Shown here: positions 33,806 to 43,832 of the stretch, piece by piece | How positions within the stretch are numbered: the first letter of the stretch is position 1 | Layout: every line of letters begins with the position of its first letter | Assembly: GCA_019044685.2 (NCBI GenBank) | Contig: JAGTXX020000009.1 | Coordinates: forward strand, 1,178,001-1,242,000 | Length of the DNA stretch: 64,000 bases | Origin: Nannochloris sp. 'desiccata' | Lineage: Eukaryota; Chlorophyta; Trebouxiophyceae; Chlorellales; Chlorellaceae | Reading direction: 5' to 3' | The notes under the pieces: model-generated | Seen by the model: the letters and a program-made list of their open reading frames with translations, nothing else | Database searches by the model: none | What the model was told of the DNA's origin: nothing | Position numbers and translations under genes: made by a program

Positions 33806-34727
33806 GTTTTGATCTGAAACTAGTGTTGATCAAGAATATGCATGATCATGCGTTAATTACCAAAAATATACGCAAGGGCAAAATTGTTCCTAAAGCAGAA
33901 GATATACGCTCCAACGTGGATTGATCAAGCTTAAGGTTTTATTATTATTTTGTGAGAGTCAGCCTTACTATCAGTATTGAATGCCCACTAAAACAAACCA
34001 TTACCCACATCCCTGTAGAAGACCAATATCTGTAAATAATGGTGATGACTGTAAATAAGAGGATACATGTATTTTAATTACTGTTTTTTGTTTTTATTGT
34101 TGCGTTCGACCGCAATGTACCGGATGGCTTGTTGCTTGATTAATTTATGAAATTGACAGGTGGTACTTTATTACAAACTAAAAAGGACCCCCTTCTACAC
34201 CTGCTTTCTCTATTTTTATATTTTTTCTTTTGTGCGCTTGGGACTGGGGGGTTTTCGTTCCTATTTCCCAATTCTTCTGCAGAAAGAAAGAGCGACCGCC
34301 GTCCCTCTCAGCCCTCTTGGACTTTTAGGGCTGCTCCTCTACTCAACCTCGCTCTATTGGACCGAAGCTGGACGAAACATCTAGCACAATACTAACACCT
34401 CTGGCTGCTATCACGCTCTTGTTGCAGGTGAGCCCCCATTTTTCTGACTTTGATTGATTTTTCTGATCCTCCCGGTGCTCGAGCACCGGCTAATTCCCAA
34501 AATAAATAAGTCTAGCTTCCGGTCTAAAGAATGAAAGAAACAAACCTTGTGAATTACTACACTTAACGCTTTAGTTACATACGGAGTGTGCGTCTGCATC
34601 TTTTGATGCTGATTTATCTCGGGTTCGAAAGAATGTTGCAAAAGAACAAATTTAAATGGGTACATACATTCTCATCAAAAACTAAGGTATCTAGTTGGCG
34701 AAATAAGACCAAACCTAAACAAAGAAA
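33806..34727. other. Intergenic region, no gene seen, with an 18-base perfect palindrome
   Basis: 922 bases of AT-rich DNA. Short frames at 34147-34395 and 34411-34665 show no family pattern. The only structure noted is the palindrome CCGGTGCTCGAGCACCGG at 34472-34489. Confidence 0.4.
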
Positions 34728-35520
34728 TTACCAAAAATGATACCACGGAGTTGAGGCCACCTCTTCCACGGTTTTAGCTACGACCGGTGCAGTAAATGCA
34801 TTAGGGAGACCAGCCCTAATCGTAACTCCAGCTAATGTAATTAACGAAGCGACGAAAGAAGAAATTGCGATAATGCTTGTGACTTTCTTATCAAAAGAAT
34901 AGATTTCAGCTTTCAAGCTGTTCTGCGAGTCCTTCAAGCTTGAGAAGTCAGTTCTCAAGCTGCTCTGCGAGCTTGAAAACCACAGTTAGCAATGCCCCAA
35001 CAGAGCCTGTGACAATGGCGGCACTTCAATTCATGGCTGACGTGGTTGAGTCAAATACGGAGGAGCGACATAGGATGGACGACAAGTTCAATGGGACCCT
35101 TGAGAAACTTTCTTTCAAGCTGTCCAGCGAGCTTGAGAATTCTGAAGGGCCCCATTGAACTTGTCGTCCATCCTATGTCGCTCCTCCGTATTTGACTCAA
35201 CCACGTCAGCCATGAATTGAAGTGCCGCCATTGTCACAGGTTCTGTTATGGCATTGCTAACTGTGGTCATTCAACTGGTGCGCTGGGCTATAAGCTTTCC
35301 AATCGAACGCGAAGTTCTCAGCATCGTGTCCTCTGCGAAAGTAAAATGTAGAGTTAAAGACAGCGGTGGGTCTCATGAACCTGCGGGGCCCAGACTTGGG
35401 GGTGCAGATTGGCTTTCAGGAACTCCCCTCGGAGGTTACAGGGGCAAAGAGAACATAATAACAAACCTACTTTTGCACCAAGAGTCAGAGCTAAGCGTTT
35501 GGCTCAAAGTCTAAAGCTAA
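34728..35520 (-). pseudogene. Decayed coiled-coil, C-terminal membrane-anchor protein, broken by inverted duplication
   Basis: Reading the minus strand from right to left: after an acceptor-like TTTCGCAG comes MLRTSRSIGKLIAQRTS (mitochondrial-type start, about 35324), then an in-frame TGA. In the same frame follow MTTVSNAITEPVTMAALQF and VVESNTEERHRMDDKFNG, then another TGA shortly after the repeat arm. Beyond the inverted insertion another piece (34958-34728) encodes SSLKDSQNSLKAEIYSFDKK, a single membrane span (IIAISSFVASLITLAGV) and the C-terminus WYHFW. The pieces look like one small mitochondrial protein with a coiled coil and C-terminal anchor (DUF1640/MCUR-like layout, tentative). It now lacks a continuous frame. 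An alternative is that several short pieces are spliced, but no suitable donors were found. Confidence 0.45.
34980..35266. repeat. Imperfect inverted repeat, two ~120-base arms with ~46-base loop
   Basis: Arm A (34980-35100) is nearly the exact reverse complement of arm B (35147-35266), with only a handful of mismatches. The arms include the coding stretch for TMAALQFMADVVESNTEERH, readable on the plus strand in arm A and on the minus strand in arm B. A transcript across it would fold into a long hairpin with a loop of about 46 bases. Confidence 0.9.
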
Positions 35521-35759
35521 TTAATTGATACTTCTAGAATCGATCTCTTTGGAGGCGGTAAAACTTCGCCAAGGTCTTATGCAGTGTTTAATATATTTTA
35601 AAATAGTGTTTTATTGCAAAAGCAATTAAATTAAATGACACCGGGAGAGGTGAGGGCTGAACTCTTTTGAAACTTTCACTTTGAAAGTTCAACTATTATT
35701 AAATTTTGTTGGATATCCATAGTTTCCCCAATTAAATCTGTTTTTAACAATTGTAATTT
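35521..35759. other. Promoter region of the BFN/UVR gene
   Basis: AT-rich, no gene seen. Confidence 0.3.
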
Positions 35760-36860
35760 ATGAAGACACATATAAGCGCACCGAGCAGGTGCATCATCTG
35801 TTCGACAGTGGCACATTCTCATAATAGAGAAATGTCAAGCCCGCACCACTTTGCTCACTGCAGGTCTCTAACCTTACCGCACCCGTCATCAAACTTTCGG
35901 AAATATTTTCTTAAGGGCTTTTGCACCCCCTCTAGGCTCCACAGAACCCGAGCAGACGCCCACTACGATCCATTTCCTTTCAAAGCCGACGACTACCACC
36001 GAGCCAACTTGCAACTCCTGCAAGGCCACGACCAGCTAATGACAGGTGTCATGCTCTTCCAGAAAGAGGATGAAACTGGAGAAATTATCGATGACGGGGA
36101 TGGACTCGTTATAGCCATTGGCGGGGACACTTTCCAAGCCATAGTTTTGTTGTTGCAAGGACGCCTCGAGATCAGGCCGCTCACTGTGGATTTATTATGT
36201 CGTGTTTTAGAGCAAGCTCGAACCGTTTCTCAAAAAGACTGGACAATAGTACGTGTCGCTATAACAGATCTAGCGGAATCGACGTTCATCGGTAGAATCT
36301 TCTTTGGAGATAGTACAAGTGAAGAAATTAGTTGGGATGTAGATTGTCGGCCATCCGACGCCGTTTTTCTAGCCTTGAAGCACGGAGCTCCCATTTATAT
36401 CCACGAAAAAGTATGGGCAGCAGTCTCCGCCCCGTTAGATGAGTTGAAGGAGAATGCACAGTGGCAAATGGCTCATGTCAATAGAGAACTAAAAGCTCAT
36501 CGTGAAGGAGACGAATATCAAGGGGCTTTGCTGAGTGGTGGTAACCCTGATCAACAATCTGGCCGGAAAAAGCTGGATGTCGCAACATTAATGACGACAG
36601 TACGCCGATCAGATCCTGAGCCGTTAAAATTACTGAAAATGGAGTTGAAACTAGCTATAGCAGAAGAAGATTACGCTGCTGCAGCAAGAATAAGAGACCA
36701 TGTTTTCATGAAGCTCTCGGTTGCAGCGGCGACGGCAAAGGAAGAAGGTGATCATGAAGCAGCTGCGAATTATGAAAAGACTTTGAGAGGGTATATAGCG
36801 AGTATGGATAGTGGTGGTATGCCTGATCATAGTGATGGTACTGGTGATGAGTCTTTGTAG
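35760..36860 (+). CDS. Bifunctional nuclease-domain (BFN/DUF151) protein with UVR motif, plastid-like
   Basis: Intronless, 366 residues. The first ~65 residues are Ser/His/Arg-rich without acidic residues, a likely organelle transit peptide; several in-frame Met make the exact start uncertain. Residues ~110-225 form the BFN domain: LVIAIGGDTFQAIVLLLQG, RPLTVDLLCRVLE, VRVAITDLAESTFIGRIFFG and WDVDCRPSDAVFLALKHGAP. A helical linker follows, then a UvrB/UvrC-type motif, LKMELKLAIAEEDYAAAARI, near residue 295. This combination is that of the plant BBD/wound-responsive proteins; bacterial and plant members show RNase/DNase activity in published work. Plastid RNA or DNA processing is inferred. Confidence 0.9.
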   Translation: MKTHISAPSRCIICSTVAHSHNREMSSPHHFAHCRSLTLPHPSSNFRKYFLKGFCTPSRLHRTRADAHYDPFPFKADDYHRANLQLLQGHDQLMTGVMLFQKEDETGEIIDDGDGLVIAIGGDTFQAIVLLLQGRLEIRPLTVDLLCRVLEQARTVSQKDWTIVRVAITDLAESTFIGRIFFGDSTSEEISWDVDCRPSDAVFLALKHGAPIYIHEKVWAAVSAPLDELKENAQWQMAHVNRELKAHREGDEYQGALLSGGNPDQQSGRKKLDVATLMTTVRRSDPEPLKLLKMELKLAIAEEDYAAAARIRDHVFMKLSVAAATAKEEGDHEAAANYEKTLRGYIASMDSGGMPDHSDGTGDESL

Positions 36861-38041
36861 AAATAGAATTTTAGAATGAAGGGTTTAAAAATAATAACTG
36901 AAGTTGCAAAAGACGACCTCCAGGAAAACGGTCATGAAATGCCATATAGAGCGGCCGAGCTTCTGGAGATAATATTAAAACCCTTTTTAATGCATGAGAA
37001 ATTAGACAAGCGTCTGGCGTAGTTTCCTTGACCTTTGCCCTCATAGAGCCATCCGCTTGATTCATTTGCTATTAATCAGTTTTTATCCTAATTCCCCCTT
37101 TCTTTTTTTCCTGTTGTCGCGTCAAATTTTTCTGTTTTTCCTTTCTGTTTTTTTGATTCTATTCCATCTCCAGATTCTACTATTTGTAATCATCAACTTC
37201 TTTATTACTACTGTTATATGGTGTTCATGATGGATAAGCATATGCATTGTACAATTGGATAGGAAGAAAGATAGGAACAAGGAGGGCGTGAGATAGGGAA
37301 AAAAGAAAAGAAAATATTAGTCAAGATTGTCAAAAGGAGAGTCAGTTAAAAGCGTTGTTCCTTAAGAGCCGTGCGTAAAGAAAGACTTGCAACGCGGAAA
37401 GAAGGAAGCCTGGGGAGAGAGTTCAAGGGTATAAAAAGATGGTGCCATGGCCGCTGCGCTGTGCAATCAATACTGGAAAAAATGCATGGGAAACAGCTGC
37501 AGAGCAGAGGGGAGCAGAGGAGGGATTTAAGATAAACAAAAAAGACAGCACACTTGAGGGTAAGTCTAAATCGATTATCGGCAGAGCTAGCTTGAAAGCT
37601 CCACAGAAATTCAAAAATAAGAGGATTTTTTTAGGTTTTTTTTTGGTAATCATTGCTGAGCTTTTGGTAATCATAACTCAAAATCCCTGCAAAATCTTCC
37701 TGCTGGGTTCCAAAAGAGCAAAACGCACATCGAGGTATAAAGGTTTTGAATTTGTAGAATTACTAAGAGTAACTGAAAAGATAAACAGGGGCAAAGGTAG
37801 GTTTGAAACTAAGAGGCAAATGGAATAGGGAGGTAAGGTTCTAAGGTATAATCGTAAAACGGGGGGAGGGGGAATCTTGCTTAACGCTTGGACTCAAAAA
37901 AATTTCGAACTAGGTATGTATTTTTCACTCTATACGTAGTAATTATTATTCGACAGACCGACAAACAGACAATATTCTAAAGCGTAGTGGGTAGTGTTGT
38001 TATTATTAATTTGTACTAAAGAATTTCTCTATTTGTACTGA
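36861..38041. other. Long intergenic region, no supported gene
   Basis: 1.2 kb between the 3' ends of two convergent genes, purine- and homopolymer-rich. A 129-codon frame (37439-37828) has random-like composition and no family pattern. A short duplication TTTTGGTAATCAT recurs at about 37640 and 37660. Confidence 0.4.
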
Positions 38042-39295
38042 TTACTTTTCTCCTGGTGATATTATTGTCGGCAATGGCGCTGCATCCACAAGCTCCCGTA
38101 ATCTGAATGTCTGCTCAATATGCGGTCTGACATCAGTTGCTGCTGCAACTTGCTCCAAAAAGGGAATCAGCTTCAACAATTCTGTATCTTCATCATCATC
38201 GTACCAGGATTCAATCGGGACTCCGTTTGCCAATTGAAATCCGAATGCTTGAGGAGAGTTGTCTACGATGAGCGTGTGAGATAGATCCCGTCCAAGAACA
38301 GTTAAATCTTTTAGATAATTGCCCTCCCACAAAACACACGAATCACGGTAGACTCTGTGTTTAATACACTTCTGTCCAGGATCGATAATATCCAAGAGCT
38401 GCTCTGCATAGATTTGCTGACTGGCTGTAAAAACGACGACCTCAAAAAGTTCCGCCACTCGGTTGAGGAAGGTGTGGAGGTGAGGACGCATGCGGACAGC
38501 AACCATATGCCGAGCAGGGCCCATTTGCACTGCGAAAGTGAAATCTGGGGTGCAATCTCCATCTAAAGTGGAATGGACAAGTGTCTCATCGAGATCAAGG
38601 ACCAATGTTTTGCGTTTGCTACGGCGGGTTTGGCGAGGGAGTAAGAAGGAGGTGCGAGGAGCGTTGATGCACTGTTCCAACGCTGGGAGACGTTTGATGA
38701 ATAAAAAGGGATCAAATTCCCATTCTTCTTCATCTCCTTCCTCCTCAACTGCTACGGGTGCAGGTGCGGCCACCGACATTGTGCCACCAGGGGAGGTAGG
38801 TATATGAACCGCTGCTGCTGCTGTTGCTGCTGCTGCCTGATCTAAAGATTCTCCTTGGTCTAAAGACGCAGAGGTTCCAGTCGAAGCATCTGTCGAAGCG
38901 TTATCACCAGGAGGAGTTGACGGCCGTGATGGGGCTACAGCCTCGGCGCCTTCTTTATCTATAAGGTGGAAAGAAGGAGAGAATAAAATGCCCTGTCCAT
39001 CTGAAGACCCCCCTGCTCCGCCATTAGGGCATGGTTCTTCTACTGCTGCGGCTTCGTCTTCTTCTGGAACGTCAACGGGAAGTGGTGGAGCCGCTTCAGC
39101 ATGAGCTCGTTTTTCCAAAGGAGCAGCCTCTGCATCTCTAGGTTCTTTGCGTTTTTCTTTGCGTACGCTTGATGTAATGAAGCTAGGATTTGGACTGGTG
39201 GGCTGTGTAGGAGTGAGCATGCATTGCTGCTGTTGTTGCTCCGTGGTACCCTCCATCTTGCGCTGGACAGACGATAAAACACAGGCTTGGGCCAT
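38042..39295 (-). CDS. FCP1/SCP-type CTD-like protein phosphatase
   Basis: Intronless, 417 residues. Residues 1-225 are disordered, with a polyGln near the start and Ala/Ser/Glu-rich blocks. The C-terminal FCP1-homology (HAD) domain has the catalytic DxDx(T/V) motif as LVLDLDETLVHST, followed by VRMRPHLHTFLNRVAE, VVVFTASQQIYAEQLLDII, HRVYRDSCVLWEGNYLKDL and LIVDNSPQAFGFQLANGVPI with WYDDDEDTELL. This is the small CTD phosphatase/Dullard (NIF) subclass. It dephosphorylates Ser/Thr on the Pol II CTD or other targets. Expected to be nuclear or at the nuclear envelope; no membrane span seen. Another ATG lies 13 codons downstream. Confidence 0.93.
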   Translation of the reverse strand: MAQACVLSSVQRKMEGTTEQQQQQCMLTPTQPTSPNPSFITSSVRKEKRKEPRDAEAAPLEKRAHAEAAPPLPVDVPEEDEAAAVEEPCPNGGAGGSSDGQGILFSPSFHLIDKEGAEAVAPSRPSTPPGDNASTDASTGTSASLDQGESLDQAAAATAAAAVHIPTSPGGTMSVAAPAPVAVEEEGDEEEWEFDPFLFIKRLPALEQCINAPRTSFLLPRQTRRSKRKTLVLDLDETLVHSTLDGDCTPDFTFAVQMGPARHMVAVRMRPHLHTFLNRVAELFEVVVFTASQQIYAEQLLDIIDPGQKCIKHRVYRDSCVLWEGNYLKDLTVLGRDLSHTLIVDNSPQAFGFQLANGVPIESWYDDDEDTELLKLIPFLEQVAAATDVRPHIEQTFRLRELVDAAPLPTIISPGEK

Positions 39296-40198
39296 GAGAA
39301 CCAGTGATCACTGCACTTATGATCCTCCAACTCCTGGAAACGGATTTAGGACTGCATAATGGGTAGAGAAGAGTAGCAAAGGTTAGAAAAAGTGTCTGAA
39401 GGGGTATAATCACCTAAATTTCCCTTCCCAAACAGAAGATTGTTCCAGTAAAAGAACAGTAGTCAACCCCCAGCATCTGTTCCATAGAAGCAAGGCATCC
39501 AAACTATGTTTAATAGGCCCTGAAGTAGTCTGTCAAGCAGTTTGGATTATTCGAGGCATTCGAGCTTGGGGCTCTCTCGCAACTCTCCGCGGCAGCCGTG
39601 CACTGCAACTAACTCTTTGGACTATATCTAGGTTGATCCGGCTGAGCAATGGCAGTGGCACTTCGCCAGGGAGGAGAGATTCAGGTTGCTGGGTCTTTGA
39701 AAATCGCTCCAGAATTCCCCTCAACACCCTCCAGGGTTCTCTGCAGTGCTCCAGCAACCGCGCAGTGTATCCGCAAAGCAAATAACCTTCTATGATCACC
39801 ACGCCCGCACCCTTCAAGTCTTTCCCACGACACTCACCTTTATAAGTCCTAAATTAGCCTTGGGCAATCTCGAAGCCAGGGCCTCCGCTGCTTGACTCTT
39901 AGCAAACGATTCAGTGGGTCAGGGTCGTAAGTTGAAATGTGATAACCCTGATAAAAACTCAGCGGTTATAGCGCAAATGCGTGAAATAGATCTGAATTCC
40001 AGGGTCGATTCGCGAACGATACTTCTCTGTCATTGGCTCCCCATGTAAACATTAAAGCGATTGATGGGTAATACCACATATTAAACTCTGCACAGCATCA
40101 TAACTACTCTTAAGAAGGCAGCAAATACCCCATCAACCTTGCTTTTGGTTACGGGGTGTGATCATTCCATCGCTGGAGAAGGTTTAGAGCAGGATAAA
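39296..40198. other. Intergenic region between divergent genes
   Basis: 903 bases. It contains a 94-codon minus-strand frame (39533-39817) preceded by a possible exon fragment near 39840-39903 reading EALASRLPKANLGLIK. These cannot be joined into one frame, so a decayed gene is possible but not claimed. Confidence 0.35.
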
Positions 40199-40829
40199 AT
40201 GGGCCAAGGTGGTAGTAAACACCGGGATGTTGATGAAGCAGTGTTTTCTGGGGTCAGGGTAAGCATTGGTTTAGGTTTTACTGGAATCTGTATTCTAGTT
40301 GCAAGATCTCCCTTGTCCACCGCCCCATTTTTCTTCTTAAAACTCAAACGCTGTGTTTTCTTCCTTGCAGATAACACCTGAATTAGTAGGCCAGCTATCA
40401 GGAACCCCGGTCTCACGGAAAGACCCGCGATCATCATCATCTGGACGTGGAGATGGTGGAGGTAGAGGTAGCGAAGCTCAAGCAATGAGATCACACGCGC
40501 CGCCCTCTCAAGTTGATCAAGATGTTGCAATGACAATTCGCCGTAGTGAGCTCTTACGAAGAGCTTTAGAACGTAGTCATCGTGTAGGAGATCTGCTTCT
40601 AGCTCGTGAAGATGAAGAGCTTGAGCAGATTGATCAGCTGGCTGAAGAGATAATCAAAAAAGAAAACAGCCAGCCAAGTAGAGCACGGCCGTGTCAGTCG
40701 GAGGCAGCTGCCTGTTTGCAGTGCTATAAACTGAACAGCGAAAATCCTACAGTTTGTGAATCAGCAGTAAATGCATATTCAACATGTGCGAGAGAAGCTG
40801 CAGCCACAGTGCTTCATACAGCAGCTTAA
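40199..40829 (+). CDS. MIC19/CHCHD3-like MICOS subunit, N-myristoylation motif and twin CX9C
   Basis: Exons 40199-40258 and 40371-40829 (AGG|GTAAGC ... CTTGCAG|ATA), 172 residues. The N-terminus MGQGGSKHRD has the Gly2/Ser6 pattern for N-myristoylation. VRITPELVGQLSG across the splice resembles the DUF737 segment of CHCHD3/6. A long helical coiled-coil region follows (ELLRRALERSHRVGDLL ... EEIIKKEN). The C-terminus has CQSEAAACLQC and CESAVNAYSTC, a perfect twin CX9C CHCH fold for MIA40-dependent import into the intermembrane space. MIC19 links the MICOS complex to the outer membrane at cristae junctions. Identity rests on this combination of features. Confidence 0.82.
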
Positions 40830-41121
40830 TTTTTTTTTACTTTGTTCTTTGCAACGCTGTTGATTAGCCTAGAAGGCATTTTTTGTACTCTTTATCCCTG
40901 TTACTGTATATTCTTAGTCTAGTACCAAGTATTCACATTACTAATAATTGTCAAAAAGGATCCAACATTGAAATGAAACAAAAACAGAGAAAATTATCGA
41001 CAGAAAAATAAATAAGCCCAGGAGAATTTTGCTAAAAATACTCTGAAATTATACAAATTAAAAGAAGTATTACTACGATTTTTAAACACCTTGATTGATA
41101 AGTAAGAAATCAGTGTCTTTC

Positions 41122-42429
41122 TTATGTTATTTCATAATTGAGCTGGCGTAATTGCATTACAAGCTCTTCCTCATACCCTCTCCCCCCATTCACCGGTCTG
41201 ATTTCCCGTAAAGGAGTCAACACCTCCCACATATCACATCGCCACCCTTGACACACTTCCTCCAACTGATCTTTGCCCAATGTAGCCAATAACATCCTGC
41301 TACTCCCGTACAATTCATGTGTTAGATCGTACACGCCAAAACTTTCTTCTGGGGGCGGTCCAAGAGTTTCGTAAATATCATTTGTCACATCAATACGGCA
41401 TGTGAGACGTATAACCCCGTCAAATAGTGCCCTTCGTACACCTATTTGTTCTGGAGATTCACCTTGTCCACAGTGTTTAGGTAGCTCCAGGGCTCCGGAA
41501 GCGATGACCTCCCGCCACCCGTCAGTCGCCCACAGCCGACGCATGCCGCCTAAATGAGAAGAACCTACTACCCCGACCACTGCAGCACCTGCTCCTGCTT
41601 CCAAACTTGCAGTATACAAAGATTGAAGTAATACAGCATCCCGTTCTCCTATTAAAATTTGCTCTGTCATGCCAGTGGCAGCGGGATCTTGTGTCGGCGG
41701 TCTCATATGCGCAACGAGATCGTGATAATTAAGAGCACTTTGCAGACCAAAAGCGTAATCTAAATCAACAATACTGGGTTGCCATAACATCCTTTGATAG
41801 GTTACTAATTTTGGTCTGTCTCCGTGGATTAATTGAGCACCTACGGCGAACGCAGCGGCATACGCTAGATGTTCACTAAAAAACATAGGTGAGCGACAGA
41901 TTTCTTTCCAAAGATCACTTTCAATCGGGTTTTGCACGTCGGCAAGCTGTACTCCAATGTGAGCTAACGCACGGGTACGTGCATCCACCATCCCGTACGC
42001 GCTATTCGTAATCATTAAACATTCTTGAACTGATGCTACATTTCCTGTTGCAGACCCATGGGCGGGGTTCAGCGCAGTTTCTACAACCACCGTGTGTGGT
42101 TTGTTTTTAAGGATGAACTCTCCTGTTTCCCAGCCTTCTGGGTCAGCGTGCATCACTCCAAAGATATATATATCAGCACCACCTTCTGGGGGAGGTAGAA
42201 TTAAGTCTGGAGTAGCCCCATAGGCAACATCTACTACATCTATGGAGGCATCATCGCCTTTGATGCTGTCGCTGATCTGTTCTACCTCCTCCTCTTTCGA
42301 GAACGGGAAGTTTGAAGAAGACGAGAAAGAAGATGAATGAACTCGTGTATAGCGTTGGTGTGCTAAGGTATTTCTACTTCTATTTAGCGACAGTAAGCGA
42401 CCAGAACAGCAGCGGAAACACTGCTGCAT
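41122..42429 (-). CDS. TraB-family protein, organelle-targeted leader
   Basis: The model starts at MQQCFRCCSGRLLSL (42429), giving 435 residues. The same frame stays open upstream to 42618, but a TTTGCAG acceptor-like site lies just before this ATG, so the upstream part may be intron. The leader is Ser/Arg-rich, plastid or mitochondrial. The TraB domain reads YIFGVMHADPEGWETGEFIL, TVVVETALNPAHG and LAYAAAFAVGAQLIHGDRP, with IGERDAVLLQSLY and a Gly-rich VVGVVGSSHLGGMRRLW near the end. Conserved Glu/His residues of the TIKI/TraB/PrgY superfamily (GxxHxxP-like, HGDR, GxxHxxG) are present, suggesting a metal-dependent protease-like fold. Plant members localise to organelles; substrate unknown. 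Confidence 0.88.
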   Translation of the reverse strand: MQQCFRCCSGRLLSLNRSRNTLAHQRYTRVHSSSFSSSSNFPFSKEEEVEQISDSIKGDDASIDVVDVAYGATPDLILPPPEGGADIYIFGVMHADPEGWETGEFILKNKPHTVVVETALNPAHGSATGNVASVQECLMITNSAYGMVDARTRALAHIGVQLADVQNPIESDLWKEICRSPMFFSEHLAYAAAFAVGAQLIHGDRPKLVTYQRMLWQPSIVDLDYAFGLQSALNYHDLVAHMRPPTQDPAATGMTEQILIGERDAVLLQSLYTASLEAGAGAAVVGVVGSSHLGGMRRLWATDGWREVIASGALELPKHCGQGESPEQIGVRRALFDGVIRLTCRIDVTNDIYETLGPPPEESFGVYDLTHELYGSSRMLLATLGKDQLEEVCQGWRCDMWEVLTPLREIRPVNGGRGYEEELVMQLRQLNYEIT

Positions 42430-43832
42430 TCGTGTGGCGGCAGCCTGCAAAGAAAAGAAAAAGAAAGACGGATTAGCGTCAGAGCAGATGCTTTTAAACA
42501 AGAAATAGAACAAACAGAGGCGAAAGAACGCTAAAAAGTGCGGCAAATAGGGAAATAAAGGGGATATAAGGGAAGGCTTCAGCGAGTTAGTAAAAAAAAT
42601 ATCTTCAGAAGGCAGCACTTTTTACGGCGCCATCCTTAGTCTGCTATATGCTTGTCATACTCAAAGCATCTTTAGCCCACAAACAATATCCCATATACTA
42701 TTACTAATAAACAGAAGGTTTAGGATCAATAACTAAAGGAAAGGCAAGACCTCAGATAGGAGCGAAAGACAATTAAGCAAGTTTTTCCGCAACGCCTAGT
42801 AAGCTCGGTTGAACTATGCACTGTAATAGAATCATCATAGGTCTTATTTAAATAAATAAAAAGGAGCTGCTCTCTCTAGTAGCATAGAGTCACTGGTCTC
42901 ATAGAAATCCGCTAGTTTTGTGCTTCATGAAAGGATCTGTCGAAGGACCCTCAGTGTGTGTAACAAAAAGTAACAATCATCGACCGTGAAATAAAGAGAG
43001 AACAGCGCGAAAAGAAGCAATCAAGAGAGATTGCATAGAAATTAAAGAAAAGCGTTCTTGAGGATTGCATATGGATTTGTTAGCTCGTGAACTGAACATT
43101 ATTAAAAAAAACTGTTTAACGCATGGGGGGAAGTATCAAAAACAAGGAGCCAGCAAAGTAAAGGTATTAGACGGCGGCCAGCATGTGCTGATGGGAAGGA
43201 AAAAAACCCGCCCTATGCCGATTGATAGGTGAGGAACACGCACCTTGGTAACACATCCAGCCCATTGAAAATTCATGCTTGCCTCACTGCGTCCTCAGCA
43301 GGTTGGCGTAACATCTCATGAAGCATGCATTTAAAAAATATATCTTGCTGAGCCATTGATTGGACAGATCAGGCGCCCTTTCGGCATCTTACAGATATGC
43401 AATATACAAAAAAATGCAAGATGTTGCTGCGGAGTGGGTTTTTCAAGGATTTGCCAATAGAATTCTTGGCGACAAAACCCAGAAGTGGCGATTTTCCCGG
43501 AGTCCCAGGTTTTTGCTGGCGAAATTTTCTGGTTTCTGAAATTTCTGGCGAATTTTATTATTATTCCTATTGCAGCTTCCTGGAATTACTTGCACAGATG
43601 AAGAATGCCAGCCTGCTGTTTTTGATAAGGCTGAAGGAGTGGTTGGCTTTTGAATCGATGTAATAAAAATGGACGGGGCTGCAGCTCCGACCCACCCGCT
43701 TTTGTTATTCTTCCCCCCACCCCACCCTCAAGTTGATTGCTCGTACCTGTTGTTCTGTATATTGCCCACTAGTAAATTGTCTATTGTCAAGTTACAATTT
43801 GATTAATTGATCAAAACCCACGAGTAAAAAAA
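42430..43832. other. Long intergenic region, no supported gene
   Basis: 1.4 kb between the TraB gene start and the 3' end of the MYND gene. AT-rich with poly-A runs near 42840-43130. An 88-codon frame (43397-43663) contains repeated GGCGA-AATTTT stretches and no protein pattern. Nothing else recognised. Confidence 0.4.

Noticed and set aside
34147..34395. 82-codon frame with a hydrophobic stretch (LSLFLYFFFCALG)
   Set aside because: Hydrophobicity comes from a T-rich tract; no family pattern or supporting splice sites.
37439..37828. 129-codon plus-strand frame
   Set aside because: Random-like composition, no motif, no intron logic; lies in convergent 3' flanks.
39533..39903. Possible two-part gene on the minus strand (EALASRLPKANLGLIK and a 94-codon frame)
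   Set aside because: The pieces are in incompatible frames and the only splice that would join them is about 18 bases long and still gives a stop.
39960..40025. tRNA-like A-box and T-loop words (TTATAGCGCAAATGCG ... GGGTCGATTCGC)
   Set aside because: No consistent cloverleaf: the anticodon stem has a mismatch and the D-loop lacks GG, so not called as a tRNA.
42430..42618. N-terminal extension of the TraB protein (MLPSEDIFF...)
   Set aside because: Hydrophobic T-rich translation ending at an acceptor-like TTTGCAG; more likely 5' UTR or intron than coding.
43397..43663. 88-codon plus-strand frame
   Set aside because: Made largely of repeated GGCGA/TTTCTGG fragments; no protein pattern.
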